A stretch of DNA of 64,000 nucleotides from NCBI RefSeq assembly GCF_021412585.1, contig NZ_JAKCMI010000022.1, positions 50,533-114,532 of the forward strand, in the 5' to 3' direction. Source of the stretch: Halomonas alkalisoli (lineage in GTDB: Bacteria; Pseudomonadota; Gammaproteobacteria; Pseudomonadales; Halomonadaceae). A program made the translations under genes and the position numbers. The notes beneath the pieces were generated by a model. That model did not search any database. It saw only the letters and a program-made list of their open reading frames with translations, and was not told the DNA's origin. Below are positions 52,436 to 62,143 of this stretch, piece after piece. How positions within the stretch are numbered: position 1 is the stretch's first letter; each line of letters begins with the position of its first letter.

Positions 52436-52830
52436 TGCTGCGCATCGCCGAAACGGTGATGCAGCCAGGCGTTGATGGCATGGGACTCGTAGAGCCACTC
52501 GTCATGGCCGTCTTCCGAGGCGATGCGCAGGCAAGGCACCTTGATGCGGCCGCCGCCGGTTTCCAGTGCCTGGCGATGTGCCGGGTCGTTGCGGGCATCG
52601 CGCAGCTCGATCTTCAAGCCCAGCCGGGCGATCTCCTTGCGTACCTTGATGCAGAACGGACAGCTCTGGAACTGGTAGAGCGCCAGCTGGGTACAGGCTT
52701 CGTCGACGTCGGCCTGCGCTTCGGGGGAGCGCGCCACTGCGGTCGGCGTGCTCAGTTTCTCGGAGGCCAGCAGGATCGGCGATAGCACCAGGCGCACGCC
52801 GCGAAAAAAGTAGCGAATCAGGATTCTCAT
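52423..52830 (-). CDS. glutaredoxin-like / GST N-terminal domain protein
   Basis: A 135-residue protein: a hydrophobic N-terminus (about 5-22) and a thioredoxin-fold domain with CPFC (Cys57, Cys60) in YQFQSCPFCIKVRKE, and VPCLRI with the cis-Pro. It looks like a membrane-tethered glutaredoxin or an unfused GST N-domain. The partner is not evident. Confidence 0.8.
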   Translation of the reverse strand: MRILIRYFFRGVRLVLSPILLASEKLSTPTAVARSPEAQADVDEACTQLALYQFQSCPFCIKVRKEIARLGLKIELRDARNDPAHRQALETGGGRIKVPCLRIASEDGHDEWLYESHAINAWLHHRFGDAQHQAA

Positions 52831-52909
52831 GGGGTGTCGGGTGGTCTCGGTCGTGAATGAATGGGCTCAGGGTGCCCATGATGCCGTTCTCGGCGCCGGG
52901 ATGCCATGG

Positions 52910-53833
52910 TCAGCCGATTTCGATGTCGAGCTGGTCGATGAGCTTGTCGCGGCGGGAGAGTGCTTCGGCTGCGCCGTCCCCACCCACCGTGGCGCAGGCA
53001 TTGACCAGGCACTCCGCTGCGCCGAGGAACGTGACCATGCTGTTGGAAATGAAGCTCGACTCATGGGGCGCCAGGATGGCGATCTCCGAGTGGCGAACCA
53101 GGGGGGAGCTGGAGTAGTCGGTCACGACGATGGTGCGAATCCCGTTATCGTGTGCCGCTCGACATACGTCGATCACATGGCGCGTATAGGGCTTGCAACT
53201 GGCCGCGATGAGCACATCGCCCGCCGCCATGGAGGCGAGTCCCTCGGCCACCCCAACGCTGTCATCGCTGAGCAGGCCCACGTCCGAGCGGATCATGCCC
53301 AGCCCATAGGCGAGAAAGCTGGCGAAGGCGTGGAACTGGCGCATGCCATGAAGGCGAACCCGGCGGGCTCCCATCACCGCATTGGCGAATGCACCCAGAT
53401 CCTCGTTGGTCAGCCCTTCCATGAAACGCTCGATATTGAGCTGATGCTCCCCGCATAGCTGCCTGGCCTGGGCTTGCAGGTCCTGCTTGTCGGCCGCCAG
53501 CGCCGTGGTGGCGTGTTGGCGATAGAAGGAGCGAGCTGGCGTCAAACCCGAACTCAGCAGCAGGCTCTGCAGCTCGCCGAAACGCTCGTAACCCAGCATC
53601 CGGGCCAGCCGGGAGATGGTCGAAGGATTGACGTTCAGGCGTCGGGCCAGGGAGGAAATCGACAGCAGTGACTGATCGCCACGCAGTTCTATCAACTGCG
53701 ACAGCACCTCACGGGCGCGGGGGCCCAGATGGAGGTCGGCGTCGCCGCGAGAGATCGCGATGGACAGGGCCTGAAGTTCCTCGATAGTACGAGGCGCCGG
53801 GCCGTTATTCGAAGAGCGAGCTGTCGGTGCCAT
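52910..53833 (-). CDS. RpiR/MurR-family transcriptional regulator
   Basis: A 307-residue protein: N-terminal HTH_6 (SISSLARRLNVNPSTISRLA, about residues 58-77) and a C-terminal SIS sugar-isomerase domain (about 120-285; RRVRLHGMRQFHAFA, GDVLIAASCKPYTRHVID). RpiR proteins usually repress sugar-phosphate or amino-sugar pathways. The start at 53833 overlaps the upstream C45 hydrolase gene by 29 bases; an alternative is 53884. As last gene of the operon it probably autoregulates it. Confidence 0.83.
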   Translation of the reverse strand: MAPTARSSNNGPAPRTIEELQALSIAISRGDADLHLGPRAREVLSQLIELRGDQSLLSISSLARRLNVNPSTISRLARMLGYERFGELQSLLLSSGLTPARSFYRQHATTALAADKQDLQAQARQLCGEHQLNIERFMEGLTNEDLGAFANAVMGARRVRLHGMRQFHAFASFLAYGLGMIRSDVGLLSDDSVGVAEGLASMAAGDVLIAASCKPYTRHVIDVCRAAHDNGIRTIVVTDYSSSPLVRHSEIAILAPHESSFISNSMVTFLGAAECLVNACATVGGDGAAEALSRRDKLIDQLDIEIG

Positions 53834-54857
53834 GGAGTGGTCTGCATCTCCCGGGGGTGTGGACTTCCCATTGAATGCCGTCATTAAGCAGGCGAAATAT
53901 ACCAGTCGCAAGGGTGTTCTCGCGATCCGGGTCGTCCGGTTTGCGCCGGTAGATCGGCAGGCCCTTGCCGCCCGTGTCAGTAAGGATGGTGATCGGGTCT
54001 CGCTCACCGGCGTCAATCAGTTCACTTCCCCGCACTTGGCGGTCATGGGAGGAGCGCGTAATGATCTGGCGTGTATGGCGCGACTCGTGATGGAGCGCGT
54101 GATTGGCATGGATCATGGCCCTGTCCACGTGGCGATGCGACACCTGGCCGGCACCGACCTCGATCGAATGCAGCCGCGGATCGCCGCGCTGAGCCAGGGT
54201 GAAGTGAAATCCACCACTGGCCGGGGCTTGCTGCAGGAGTTCCCGGATCTCGTCCAGCGTGGCCAGCGAGAGCATGGCGCGCCCCAGCACCATGCGCGGC
54301 ACGCCGGGTGAAACTCGCTTCAGGCGCAGGTTGTTCACCGTTTGAACGATACCGGCGGCCGTCAGCGCGAAGGTATGTCCCGGGATGGAGCCGGGATAGC
54401 AGAAGGCCATGAAAGCGAGGGCTTCATCGGGTTTCACGCTGGCCAGGAAGCTGTCGCCATCGAAGAACGGCAGGCCATCCTCATTGTGAGCGATACAGGG
54501 TTCGGGGCCGGGCAGCATCACGGTGGTGCAGCCGTCGGGGCTGTTGGCCAGCAGGTCGCCTCGGCAGTTCCAGGCGAAGACTGCCTGGAAGGGCAGCTCC
54601 AGGCCCTGGGCCAGCCCATGGATCTCCTCCACCACGGCGGGATGATGGCGAAGGCTATGGTAGAGCATCCGCGCCACCCGGCGGTGATGCCGCTCACTGG
54701 TGACGTCTTGCCAGATATCGCTTTTCACCAGATTGTCGTGTACCGCACGGTGCCCGTGCCGGCCCAGGGTCAGGCCGGTCTCGAAAGGCCCACCGCTGAT
54801 CGACACCAGCGGCAGGTCGGCCGCATCCGTGGCCATGGAGGAGGAATCAATGGACAT
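53805..54857 (-). CDS. C45-family Ntn hydrolase (acyl-CoA:6-APA acyltransferase-like)
   Basis: A 350-residue protein resembling the isopenicillin N acyltransferase/peptidase C45 family: the residue after the autocleavage site is Cys110 in [10 protein letters not shown], preceded by [10 protein letters not shown] and followed by [10 protein letters not shown] and [13 protein letters not shown]. Such enzymes self-process at Gly-Cys and hydrolyse or transfer amide bonds. It overlaps the ABC ATPase gene by 11 bases, so its substrate is probably what the transporter brings in. No signal peptide: cytoplasmic. Confidence 0.82.
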   Translation of the reverse strand: MSIDSSSMATDAADLPLVSISGGPFETGLTLGRHGHRAVHDNLVKSDIWQDVTSERHHRRVARMLYHSLRHHPAVVEEIHGLAQGLELPFQAVFAWNCRGDLLANSPDGCTTVMLPGPEPCIAHNEDGLPFFDGDSFLASVKPDEALAFMAFCYPGSIPGHTFALTAAGIVQTVNNLRLKRVSPGVPRMVLGRAMLSLATLDEIRELLQQAPASGGFHFTLAQRGDPRLHSIEVGAGQVSHRHVDRAMIHANHALHHESRHTRQIITRSSHDRQVRGSELIDAGERDPITILTDTGGKGLPIYRRKPDDPDRENTLATGIFRLLNDGIQWEVHTPGRCRPLHGTDSSLFE

Positions 54858-55575
54858 GACGCAGAAAGTCCTTCAGCCGTGGGTTACTGTCACCGGCCAG
54901 GATCTCGTGGGGGTGGCCATCCACGGCGATCTTGCCGTTTTCCATGAAGATCAGCCTTGAGCCGACGTGCTTGGCAAACGACATTTCATGGGTCACCACC
55001 ACCATGGTCATCCCTTCCTCGGCCAGGTTGCGCATGACATTCAGCACCTCCTGCTTCAGTTCAGGGTCGAGAGCCGATGTGGGCTCGTCGAACAGCATTA
55101 CCTTGGGTTTGACGGCGAGTGCCCGGGCAATGGCGACCCGCTGCTGTTGTCCCCCCGAGAGCTCGTTGGGGAAATGGTCGGCGCGATCCTTGAGCCCGAC
55201 CTTGTCGAGCAGCGCCAAGGCCTGGGCCCTGGCCTCATGCGTGGATTGTCCGCGGACATGCTTGGGCCCGAAGGCGACGTTGTCCAGCGCCGTCAACTGA
55301 GGGAAGAGGTTGAACTGCTGGAACACCATGCCGGCTTCCTGGCGAATTTCGCGCAGCTTTGCATAGCCAGCCAGTACGCTGATGTCGTCTACCAGAAGGT
55401 CGCCGCCGGTGATCATTTCCAGGCCGTTGATGCAGCGTAGCAGGGTCGATTTTCCCGACCCGGAGGGTCCGATCAATACGACCACTTCACCCTGGTCGAT
55501 ATTGAGGTCGACTTCGTCGAGTACCTTGAGCGCACCGAAATGCTTGGAGACGTTCTTGAATTCGATGATGCTCAT
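54847..55575 (-). CDS. amino-acid ABC transporter ATPase (GlnQ-type)
   Basis: A 242-residue ATPase: Walker [11 protein letters not shown]-loop [17 protein letters not shown], signature [15 protein letters not shown], Walker [15 protein letters not shown] and [18 protein letters not shown], the pattern of polar amino acid (PAAT) transporters. Its ATG overlaps the permease stop (ATGA). Confidence 0.93.
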   Translation of the reverse strand: MSIIEFKNVSKHFGALKVLDEVDLNIDQGEVVVLIGPSGSGKSTLLRCINGLEMITGGDLLVDDISVLAGYAKLREIRQEAGMVFQQFNLFPQLTALDNVAFGPKHVRGQSTHEARAQALALLDKVGLKDRADHFPNELSGGQQQRVAIARALAVKPKVMLFDEPTSALDPELKQEVLNVMRNLAEEGMTMVVVTHEMSFAKHVGSRLIFMENGKIAVDGHPHEILAGDSNPRLKDFLRHVH

Positions 55576-56228
55576 AGGATCTTCATCCTTCTCTCGATAT
55601 AGCGCAGCATCAGGGTGAGGGAACCCGTCATGATCAGGTACATCACCGCGATGGCGCTCCATATCTCCACGGCGCGGAAATTGGCTGCCATGATCTCCTG
55701 GCCGGTCCGGGTCAGCTCACTGACACCGATCACGATGAACAGCGACGTGTCCTTGAGACTGATGATGAACTGGTTGCCCAGCGGGGGAATCAGCCGGCGA
55801 AACGCCAGCGGACCGACGATATGCACCAGTACCTTCCAGCGCGGCAGGCCGAGCGCCAGACCGGCCTCGGCAAGCCCTCGGCTGATCGATTGCAGCGAGC
55901 CACGGACGATCTCGGCAATATAGGCACCGGCATTGACGATGATGGCGATCATCGCCGCCGTCAGAGGGTCGATGCGAATACTGGCCAGCACCGGCAGGGC
56001 AAAGTAAAGGAACATCACCTGAACCACGATCGGCGTTCCGCGGATCACCTCAATGTAGATCATAGCCGTGTAGTTGAGCAGCCAGTTGCCGTAGGTGCGC
56101 ATGAGGCCGGCTATTGCGCCGACCACCATGCCGCCGGACAGCCCGACCAGGGTGATGAAAAGGGTCATCTTGGCACCGTTCAGCAACTGCGGCATGAAGG
56201 TGGCGATGACGGACCAATCTGTATTCAT
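55572..56228 (-). CDS. amino-acid ABC transporter permease (GlnP/HisM-type)
   Basis: A 218-residue protein with about five TM helices. It carries the PAAT family segment [20 protein letters not shown] and the EAA-like loop [21 protein letters not shown] homodimeric permease is expected because only one permease gene is present. Confidence 0.92.
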   Translation of the reverse strand: MNTDWSVIATFMPQLLNGAKMTLFITLVGLSGGMVVGAIAGLMRTYGNWLLNYTAMIYIEVIRGTPIVVQVMFLYFALPVLASIRIDPLTAAMIAIIVNAGAYIAEIVRGSLQSISRGLAEAGLALGLPRWKVLVHIVGPLAFRRLIPPLGNQFIISLKDTSLFIVIGVSELTRTGQEIMAANFRAVEIWSAIAVMYLIMTGSLTLMLRYIERRMKIL

Positions 56229-56280
56229 CGTATACCTCGGATCTCGTCAGGGGCGTCGTTGAGGAAGTGTGGCGAACGCT

Positions 56281-57018
56281 TCACTCACCCGGACGGGAAC
56301 CGAACCACTTTTCAAAGATCTCGTCGTAGCGGCCATCGTCACGCATGGCTGCAAGCGATGCGTTCACGTCCTCGACCAGCTCGCTGCCCTTGGGAAAGCC
56401 GATGCCGTACTCGTGGGCCATCATCTGTTCGCCAACGGCCTTGACCTCGCCATCGCCGGCGGTAGCGATGTAATAGAGCACGTTGGGTGTGTCGTGCATG
56501 GCGGCGTCGACACGACCCGAACGCAATTCCAGATAGGCGTTGTCGATATTGGGCAGCAGGCGCAGCTCGGTCTCGCTGAAGTGCTCCTGGGCATAGTCGG
56601 CGGCGGAGGTGCCCATGCGCAGGGCAATTCTCTTGCCGGCCAGGTCGTCGGTGGTTTCGATCTCACTATCGACCGGGACCATCAGGGTGAAACCACTATC
56701 GTAGTAACCGTCGGAAAAATCGATGACCTCGGCGCGGTCCTCGCGGATGGTGATACCGGCCAGGGCAACGTCGACCTGATTGGTCTGCAGGGCAGGGATG
56801 ATTCCCGAGAAATCCATGGGACGCAGTTCATAGTCCCAACCGTTGTCCTCGGCGATGGCGGCCCACATGTCGATGTCGAAGCCAACGTATTCACCATCCT
56901 GCATGAACTCGAAGGGTACGAAGGCGGTATCGGTGGCGACGATCAGTTTATCGGCGGCAGCGTTAGAGGCGAGAGCCAGTGACAGGCCTAGGGCAGACCA
57001 GGTAAGCAGCTGTTTCAT
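56281..57018 (-). CDS. amino-acid ABC transporter substrate-binding protein (GlnH-type)
   Basis: A 245-residue periplasmic binding protein with a signal peptide (1-22, ending AAA) and the SBP_bac_3 pattern: [20 protein letters not shown], then [20 protein letters not shown] and [16 protein letters not shown]. Closest in style to glutamine-binding proteins, but the linked C45 hydrolase suggests a modified amino acid or amide. AGGGGA precedes the ATG at 57018. First gene of the operon. Confidence 0.92.
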   Translation of the reverse strand: MKQLLTWSALGLSLALASNAAADKLIVATDTAFVPFEFMQDGEYVGFDIDMWAAIAEDNGWDYELRPMDFSGIIPALQTNQVDVALAGITIREDRAEVIDFSDGYYDSGFTLMVPVDSEIETTDDLAGKRIALRMGTSAADYAQEHFSETELRLLPNIDNAYLELRSGRVDAAMHDTPNVLYYIATAGDGEVKAVGEQMMAHEYGIGFPKGSELVEDVNASLAAMRDDGRYDEIFEKWFGSRPGE

Positions 57019-57072
57019 GATGTTTCCCCTTGTCGTTGTTGTGCAGTGCAGGATATCGGAGCCGGCATCCTG

Positions 57073-57106
57073 CAAATATATTTGTTTGAAAGGCCAGATT
57101 TATCAA
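57073..57106 (-). promoter_or_regulatory. promoter and palindromic operator of the GlnH/C45/RpiR operon
   Basis: On the minus strand, TTGATA (57101-57106) and AAATAT (57078-57083) are spaced by 17 bases. The perfect palindrome CAAATATATTTG (57073-57084) covers the -10. A second inverted pair TATTT-GCGT-AAATA lies upstream at 57109-57122. The palindromes are candidate RpiR sites. The rest of the 339-base divergent gap shows nothing definite. Confidence 0.5.
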
Positions 57107-57357
57107 GATATTTGCGTAAATAAATGTTACGAAGAGGCCTGCATGGGTTCGACAGAGGCAAATGCAGCCCTGCTGAAACAGCCCGACCTGATTTACGTTG
57201 AAGTCCCGGCGGGCAACTTTAGCCATGGCTGTCCATACTGGATCCGTAGGCAGCGCTTGCACGCCTGCGCAGGCGGGGCCCCCTGGCCTTCGCTGAAAGG
57301 CGTTTGACGACTCAGAACAAGACATTGCAGACAGAACCGTTGCAGAGAGGTATTGCC

Positions 57358-58017
57358 ATGATTGACCCATTCTTCACATCCACTGGCCCGAAACGACAGG
57401 TGGCGATCAGCAGCTTGCTGGCGGCCGGCCTGCTGGTATTCTCCCTCTCTGGCGTGGCCATCGCTCAGCAGGACGACGAGGCGGCCGAAGCGACGGCCGA
57501 CATGGCCGCTGAAGAGAACGGTGACGCCGAAACGACGGATGACGAGACTACCGACGAGCAGGCCACGGATGCGCAAGCCGATGAGCTGTCGGCCCGGCTG
57601 GAAGAGCGCGAGGCCCAGTTGCGCCAGGCACAGCGTGAGCTGACCGCACTGCGCGCGCGCCTGCCGCAGGAGGAGGGTGGCGATCTGGATCTCGATTCGG
57701 CCGTCCATTCGGCTCGGCTGACGGCCGAGGCGATCCGTTCGGCGCGCAGTGAGCTGCTCCAGGCCGGTGGCAGCGACGCTGCGCTGGAAGAGAGCATCGA
57801 CCAGCTCATCGCGGAACTGGCACGGGACCAGGCTCTGGTCGCGCGTGGCCGTGGTGACACGCTATACGAGGTACGGCGTGGAGAGACCCTGGCCGGCATC
57901 GCGGGGCGTTATTATGGCAACAGCAATCGCTGGGAGGAGATTCATGAAGCCAACGCCCATGTGCTGCGCAATCCGGATCTGGTCTGGCCGGGCCTGACGC
58001 TCGTGTTACCCCGCTGA
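57358..58017 (+). CDS. LysM-domain envelope protein
   Basis: A 219-residue protein: basic start and hydrophobic segment (about 13-35, signal peptide or anchor), an acidic low-complexity stretch (DDEAAEATADMAAEENGDAE), a coiled coil (SARLEEREAQLRQAQRELTA) and a C-terminal LysM (about 167-218, DTLYEVRRGETLAGIAGRYY). It should bind peptidoglycan in the periplasm. The ATG at 57358 has GAGG upstream. Confidence 0.83.
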   Translation: MIDPFFTSTGPKRQVAISSLLAAGLLVFSLSGVAIAQQDDEAAEATADMAAEENGDAETTDDETTDEQATDAQADELSARLEEREAQLRQAQRELTALRARLPQEEGGDLDLDSAVHSARLTAEAIRSARSELLQAGGSDAALEESIDQLIAELARDQALVARGRGDTLYEVRRGETLAGIAGRYYGNSNRWEEIHEANAHVLRNPDLVWPGLTLVLPR

Positions 58018-58045
58018 GATAGTCGGCTGTCATCAGTGCGCGATT

Positions 58046-58070
58046 CGGCTGTCGGCATTGCCGGCAGCCG
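58046..58070. other. hairpin before the OB-type lipoprotein gene
   Basis: CGGCTGTCGGC pairs with GCCGGCAGCCG (one T-G pair) around ATT, directly upstream of the GGAGG of the next gene. No T-run; it may slow transcription or protect mRNA. Confidence 0.35.
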
Positions 58071-58082
58071 AGGGAGGACGAG

Positions 58083-58454
58083 ATGAATCGTCTGCGAAAG
58101 CCAACCGTGGCGAAGGGGCGCGTCGGGCTTTTGGCCGGCGCCTGCCTGCTGTTCCTGGCGGCCTGCGGGAGCGACGATGGCGTGTCGGAAGTGACGCTGT
58201 CCGTGCTGGCGGCGAATCCGGCGTCCCATGATGGCGCCACGGTTGCCACCGAGGGCGTCGTGCGTCACTTTGAAGAGCCCTTGCACTACTGGGTCGAGGA
58301 TCAGGATCTCAACCGCGTCGAAATCTTCCCCCATGAGGAGATCGCGCCGCATCTGGGCGAACGCGTGCGTGTCGTCGGCCATTTCGAGTATTCAGCGACG
58401 GAAGGGCGCCGGCTGACACTGGAACATGTCGAGCCGTTGAGCGCGCCGGAGTGA
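58083..58454 (+). CDS. small lipoprotein with OB-like domain
   Basis: A 123-residue protein with a lipobox (FLAAC, Cys28). The mature part (VLAANPASHDGATVATEGVV, YWVEDQDLNRVEIFPHEEI, ERVRVVGHFEYSATEGRRL) has the strand layout of periplasmic OB-fold/BOF-like proteins that bind cations or carbohydrates. GGAGG precedes the ATG. It is 65 bases after the LysM gene and may be co-transcribed. Confidence 0.7.
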   Translation: MNRLRKPTVAKGRVGLLAGACLLFLAACGSDDGVSEVTLSVLAANPASHDGATVATEGVVRHFEEPLHYWVEDQDLNRVEIFPHEEIAPHLGERVRVVGHFEYSATEGRRLTLEHVEPLSAPE

Positions 58455-58506
58455 GCGCGGATAAGGAAGTCGTGACATGCGAGGGAAGGCATTGAGGGAA
58501 GGCCTC

Positions 58507-59598
58507 ATGCAGTACCCCGTGCTGCCATCGTCGCCGGGACGTATCGAGGCGATCGATCTGGCGCGCGGGTTTGCCATCGCACTGATGATCGTCAGCCATG
58601 CCGTCAGCGGCTTGCTTGGCATTCGGCAGGTACCCGACTGGGGCATGGTGCCGATTCACCTGCTGACGAAGTTCTCCTCGTCGCTGTTCATCATCGTCTT
58701 CGGCATCGCCCTGGCCGTGGCCTTCCTGCCGAAGAGCGATAGCCCCGAATGGTCACGACGGCGCCTGAAGCTGATGCTTCGTGGGCTGCAGGTGCTGTTC
58801 TGGTACAAGGTGCTGACCGTCGTGGAGATGATGCCGCTCTACGCTCCCGAGGATATTCTCGATACCCTGCTTTACCAGCGTTTTCCCATCTGGGTCGAGA
58901 TCCTTGGCTTCTACGCCATCGCACTGCTGTGGATCCCCTGGGTGCTGCCCCTGTGGCGCAGGATGCCACTCTGGTCGCGCCTGGCCAGCCCACTGCTGGT
59001 TGCCCTGCTGGCGGGGTGGCTCGAGCGTCACTTCGGCTTCTGGGGCATCGAGCCGCTCAAGGCGATACTGGTCGAGGATGCCGACCACTACACCTGGGGC
59101 CAGCTCTCGCGGCTGCCGCTGGTGATGGTCGGGCTGCTGATCGGTGAGGCGGTGCTGCGCTGCTACTGGCAGCCAGCGGCGCGTCGCTGGCTGGTACTGG
59201 GGCTGGCGGGTATCGGGGCGGCGCTGCTGCTGGGGTTCGTGGCGGTGTCGCTGCCCGGGCTCGGCGAGGCGCTGGTGGCGGTGGCCTGGAACGTTGGCAA
59301 GCACCCTCCGGAGCTGCCCTTCATGCTGTTCAGCGTGGGTGGCGCGCTGGTCATCCTCGCGCTCTGCCTGCTGGGGGGAGGCGCGGCGGCAGCCTGGCTG
59401 AAACCGATCACGGTGGTCGGCTCCGATGCGCTGATGGCTTTCATCTTCCATATCGTGGTGATCTTCCTGATCTTTCGCTTCCTGCTGGGGTACTGGCAGG
59501 TGTTTAGTTACCCGCAGGTGCTGGGCTTTGGCCTGGCGCTGGTACTCGCCACGGCGGGCTGGATCAGCCTGACGCGCTGGTTCCGCCAGTACGCCTGA
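58507..59598 (+). CDS. DUF1624/acyltransferase-like polytopic membrane protein
   Basis: About 363 residues with some ten TM helices. RIEAIDLARGFAIALMIVSH near the N-terminus is the conserved start of heparan-alpha-glucosaminide acetyltransferase-like and acyltransferase-3-like membrane proteins, where the helix-embedded His is catalytic. The ATG at 58507 follows GGAAGG; the ATG at 58477 (10 residues longer) follows AAGGA and is equally possible. Substrate unknown. Confidence 0.72.
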   Translation: MQYPVLPSSPGRIEAIDLARGFAIALMIVSHAVSGLLGIRQVPDWGMVPIHLLTKFSSSLFIIVFGIALAVAFLPKSDSPEWSRRRLKLMLRGLQVLFWYKVLTVVEMMPLYAPEDILDTLLYQRFPIWVEILGFYAIALLWIPWVLPLWRRMPLWSRLASPLLVALLAGWLERHFGFWGIEPLKAILVEDADHYTWGQLSRLPLVMVGLLIGEAVLRCYWQPAARRWLVLGLAGIGAALLLGFVAVSLPGLGEALVAVAWNVGKHPPELPFMLFSVGGALVILALCLLGGGAAAAWLKPITVVGSDALMAFIFHIVVIFLIFRFLLGYWQVFSYPQVLGFGLALVLATAGWISLTRWFRQYA

Positions 59599-59633
59599 CG
59601 GGCTCGATCATTGCCTTGCAACGGGTATCCGCC

Positions 59634-60764
59634 ATGTCTCGATGGATTTTTCCGCCGCACTTGCCGCTGCTTGCGTTGTTTACCTTCTCGCTGCTGGCGG
59701 CACCGCTGTGGGCCTCGCCCGGCACCGGCTGGACGGACCGGCTCGACGCCAGTGCCGCGACTGTACCGGCCTGGGCCAAGCGGCTTGACGCGCGCCTGGC
59801 CCTGCTGGAGGCCGGTTTCGATGGCGAGCTCGGTGTCCATGTATGGAAGTTGGGGCAGGAGCGGCCGGATGAGCGATATGGCTGGCGTGACCGGGAGACC
59901 TGGTATCTGGCTTCCCTGATCAAGGTGCCGGTGGCCATCGAGCTGATGGCGCGGATCGAGGCGGGAAGTGCCTCGCTCGATGATCGCCTGGTGCTGCGCC
60001 GAAGCGATTATGTCGACGGTGCGGGGCCTACCAACTGGGCCTCGCCCGGCAGCGCACTCTCGTTGCGTGAACTGCTCGAACCCATGCTGATGGTCAGCGA
60101 CAACACGGCCAGCGACATGCTGATCGATTTCCTCGGCCTCGACAGCGTCAATCGGCGGGCCCAGTCATTGGTGACAGAGCCCGCCGGGCTCGGCCCCATC
60201 ACTACCCTGGTGGACGTTCGCCGCCACGTCTACAGCCAACTCCACCCCGACGCCTTCGGGCTGACCGGGCTCGACTTCATCGAGCTGCGCAAGCTGGAAA
60301 GCGACGATCATCGTTTCCAGTGGCTCGCCAGGCGACTGGGTGTTGCGCCCGGTGCGCTTCAGCTACCGTCGCTGGATGACGCCTTCCGCGCCTACTATGG
60401 GACCGACCTCAACGCCGGACGACTCGATGCCTTCGCCGAGCTACTCGCCGCACTGGGCGAGGGCAGGGCGCTGGGAGGCGACGCCACGGGCGAGCTATTG
60501 ACGATTCTGTCGCGCACCAACAGCGGAGAGAGGCGGCTAAAGGCGGGGCTGGGCCGTGACATACGGTTCGCCCACAAGACCGGTACCCAGCACCGGCGCG
60601 CCTGCGATGCCGGTATCGCCACCCATGGCGAGGGTAGTGCGCGCCAGCGGGCGGTCATCGTGGCCTGTACCCGCGGCGTGCTCAACGTGGCGCGCTCCGA
60701 ACAGATGCTGGCTGCGGTGGGGCGGGCCCTCTACGAGTCGGGTGTCTTTGTCGACGCCCCCTGA
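59634..60764 (+). CDS. serine beta-lactamase-fold protein (class A/PBP-like)
   Basis: A 376-residue exported protein: signal peptide (about 1-28), then SxxK as YLASLIKVP (Ser94, Lys97), SDN (155-157) and KTG in FAHKTGTQ. The fold is that of class A beta-lactamases, but the protein is about 90 residues longer than usual and I see no ExxLN omega-loop motif with the deacylating Glu. It may be a D,D-peptidase-like or esterase relative rather than a resistance enzyme. Confidence 0.78.
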   Translation: MSRWIFPPHLPLLALFTFSLLAAPLWASPGTGWTDRLDASAATVPAWAKRLDARLALLEAGFDGELGVHVWKLGQERPDERYGWRDRETWYLASLIKVPVAIELMARIEAGSASLDDRLVLRRSDYVDGAGPTNWASPGSALSLRELLEPMLMVSDNTASDMLIDFLGLDSVNRRAQSLVTEPAGLGPITTLVDVRRHVYSQLHPDAFGLTGLDFIELRKLESDDHRFQWLARRLGVAPGALQLPSLDDAFRAYYGTDLNAGRLDAFAELLAALGEGRALGGDATGELLTILSRTNSGERRLKAGLGRDIRFAHKTGTQHRRACDAGIATHGEGSARQRAVIVACTRGVLNVARSEQMLAAVGRALYESGVFVDAP

Positions 60765-60822
60765 GCCGCTGCTTGGCACCCTGCATGCAACGAAAGTCTA
60801 GGTGGTGTTGGCGCTATAAGCG

Positions 60823-60877
60823 TTGACACCTTTCGCCGCTATGACTAGCCTCAATGTATCGGATGTTACCGGTAACA
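60823..60877 (+). promoter_or_regulatory. TRAP operon promoter with GntR-type operator
   Basis: TTGACA (60823-60828), a 17-base spacer and a weak TAGCCT (60846-60851) form a promoter. The perfect palindrome TGTTACCGGTAACA (60864-60877) lies just after the expected start. It matches the LacI-family GntR operator of enterobacterial gluconate genes (TGTTACC half-site). Confidence 0.65.
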
Positions 60878-60998
60878 AGGTATTTGTCACCTGCCATTCG
60901 ATTGGCCTGGTCGACGGTTCACCTCGACCAGGCGCAGGCACTCTGCAAGACGCTTCGATGACCCTATTTCAACAACGACAATCCTTGGAGAATTCGCC

Positions 60999-62075
60999 AT
61001 GACACGCTACTGGCGCAGCACGCTCACCCTGGCCGGCGCGGCCACGCTCACTCTCGGCATGGCGCATGCCCAATCACCGGAGCTGTCCGATCCGCCCGCC
61101 ATCGACGGCGCCGTGCTCGACGATCACGGCAGCCATACCATCCGCATGGGCATCGGCCTGGCCGAGACCTCGCCGCAGTACCTCTCCAGCCGCTATTTCG
61201 GCGATATCCTCGCCGAGCGTACCGACGGCCGCATTACCGTCAATATCTTCCCCAACAGCCAGCTCGGCGACGATGTGCAGATGATGGAGATGCTCCAGAC
61301 CGGCACCCTGGACATGAGCTACCCCTCTTCATCGCCGGCCACCACCTATGTGTCGGAGCTGGCGGTCTTTGACCTGCCATTCCTGCTGCCGACCCGTGAA
61401 GCTGCCATCGCGGTGATGAACAGCGACGTGGCACAGGAGATGCTCGATGCCTTCGAGGGCACCGGCATCAAGGCGCTGACCTTCTCCGAGAACGGCTATC
61501 GTCAGCTCACCAACAGCGCCAGGCCTATCGAATCGCCGGAAGACGTGGGTGGATTGGATGTCCGGGGCCTGAGCGTACGCACCATGGAGAACCCGGTTCA
61601 TCTCTCCATCTGGGAGACCTTGGGTGCCAACCCCACGCCAATGGCCTTCGGCGAGCTGTTCTCGGCCATGGAGCAGGGCGTGGTCGATGGCCAGGAGAAC
61701 CCCTGGAGCACCATCCTGACCTCCAACTTCCATGAGGTGCAGGACTACGGCTCCGAGACACGCCACGTCTACACCCCCTTCATCATGATGATGTCGGAGC
61801 GTACCTGGGATCGCCTGGCGCCGGAGTATCAGGAGCTGGTCCAGGAAGCGGCCCGTCAGTCGGCGGAGTATGAGATCCAACTGGCCGCCGAATACGACGA
61901 CTGGTCGCGGGATCAACTCGAAGAGCGTGGCATGCAGATCACCCGCCTCGACGACGACCAGATCGCCGCCTTCCAGGAAGCGGTGCAGCCCGTCTACGAC
62001 CAGTGGGGACCGCGTATCGGTGAGGATCTGATCGCCAGCATTCAGGAAATTGCCAACGCTGCCGGCAACGATTGA
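60999..62075 (+). CDS. TRAP transporter substrate-binding protein (DctP type)
   Basis: A 358-residue periplasmic binding protein with a signal peptide (1-25, ending AHAQ) and the DctP pattern: RMGIGLAETSPQYLSSRYF, the ligand-contact Arg region VRGLSVRTMENPVHL, and GANPTPMAFGELFSAMEQGV followed by DGQENPW. The Arg binds a substrate carboxylate. The GntR-type operator upstream suggests a sugar acid such as gluconate (inference). GGAG precedes the ATG. Confidence 0.93.
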   Translation: MTRYWRSTLTLAGAATLTLGMAHAQSPELSDPPAIDGAVLDDHGSHTIRMGIGLAETSPQYLSSRYFGDILAERTDGRITVNIFPNSQLGDDVQMMEMLQTGTLDMSYPSSSPATTYVSELAVFDLPFLLPTREAAIAVMNSDVAQEMLDAFEGTGIKALTFSENGYRQLTNSARPIESPEDVGGLDVRGLSVRTMENPVHLSIWETLGANPTPMAFGELFSAMEQGVVDGQENPWSTILTSNFHEVQDYGSETRHVYTPFIMMMSERTWDRLAPEYQELVQEAARQSAEYEIQLAAEYDDWSRDQLEERGMQITRLDDDQIAAFQEAVQPVYDQWGPRIGEDLIASIQEIANAAGND

Positions 62076-62143
62076 TTCCTTCCCTGGACTGATTGGCGGA
62101 GCAGGGGGCAGCTGTGCCCCTTGCTTTGCCACCGGAGCATTGC

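Noticed and set aside
59634..60764. Call as a class A antibiotic-resistance beta-lactamase
   Set aside because: The ExxLN motif is not visible and the size is atypical, so only the fold is claimed.
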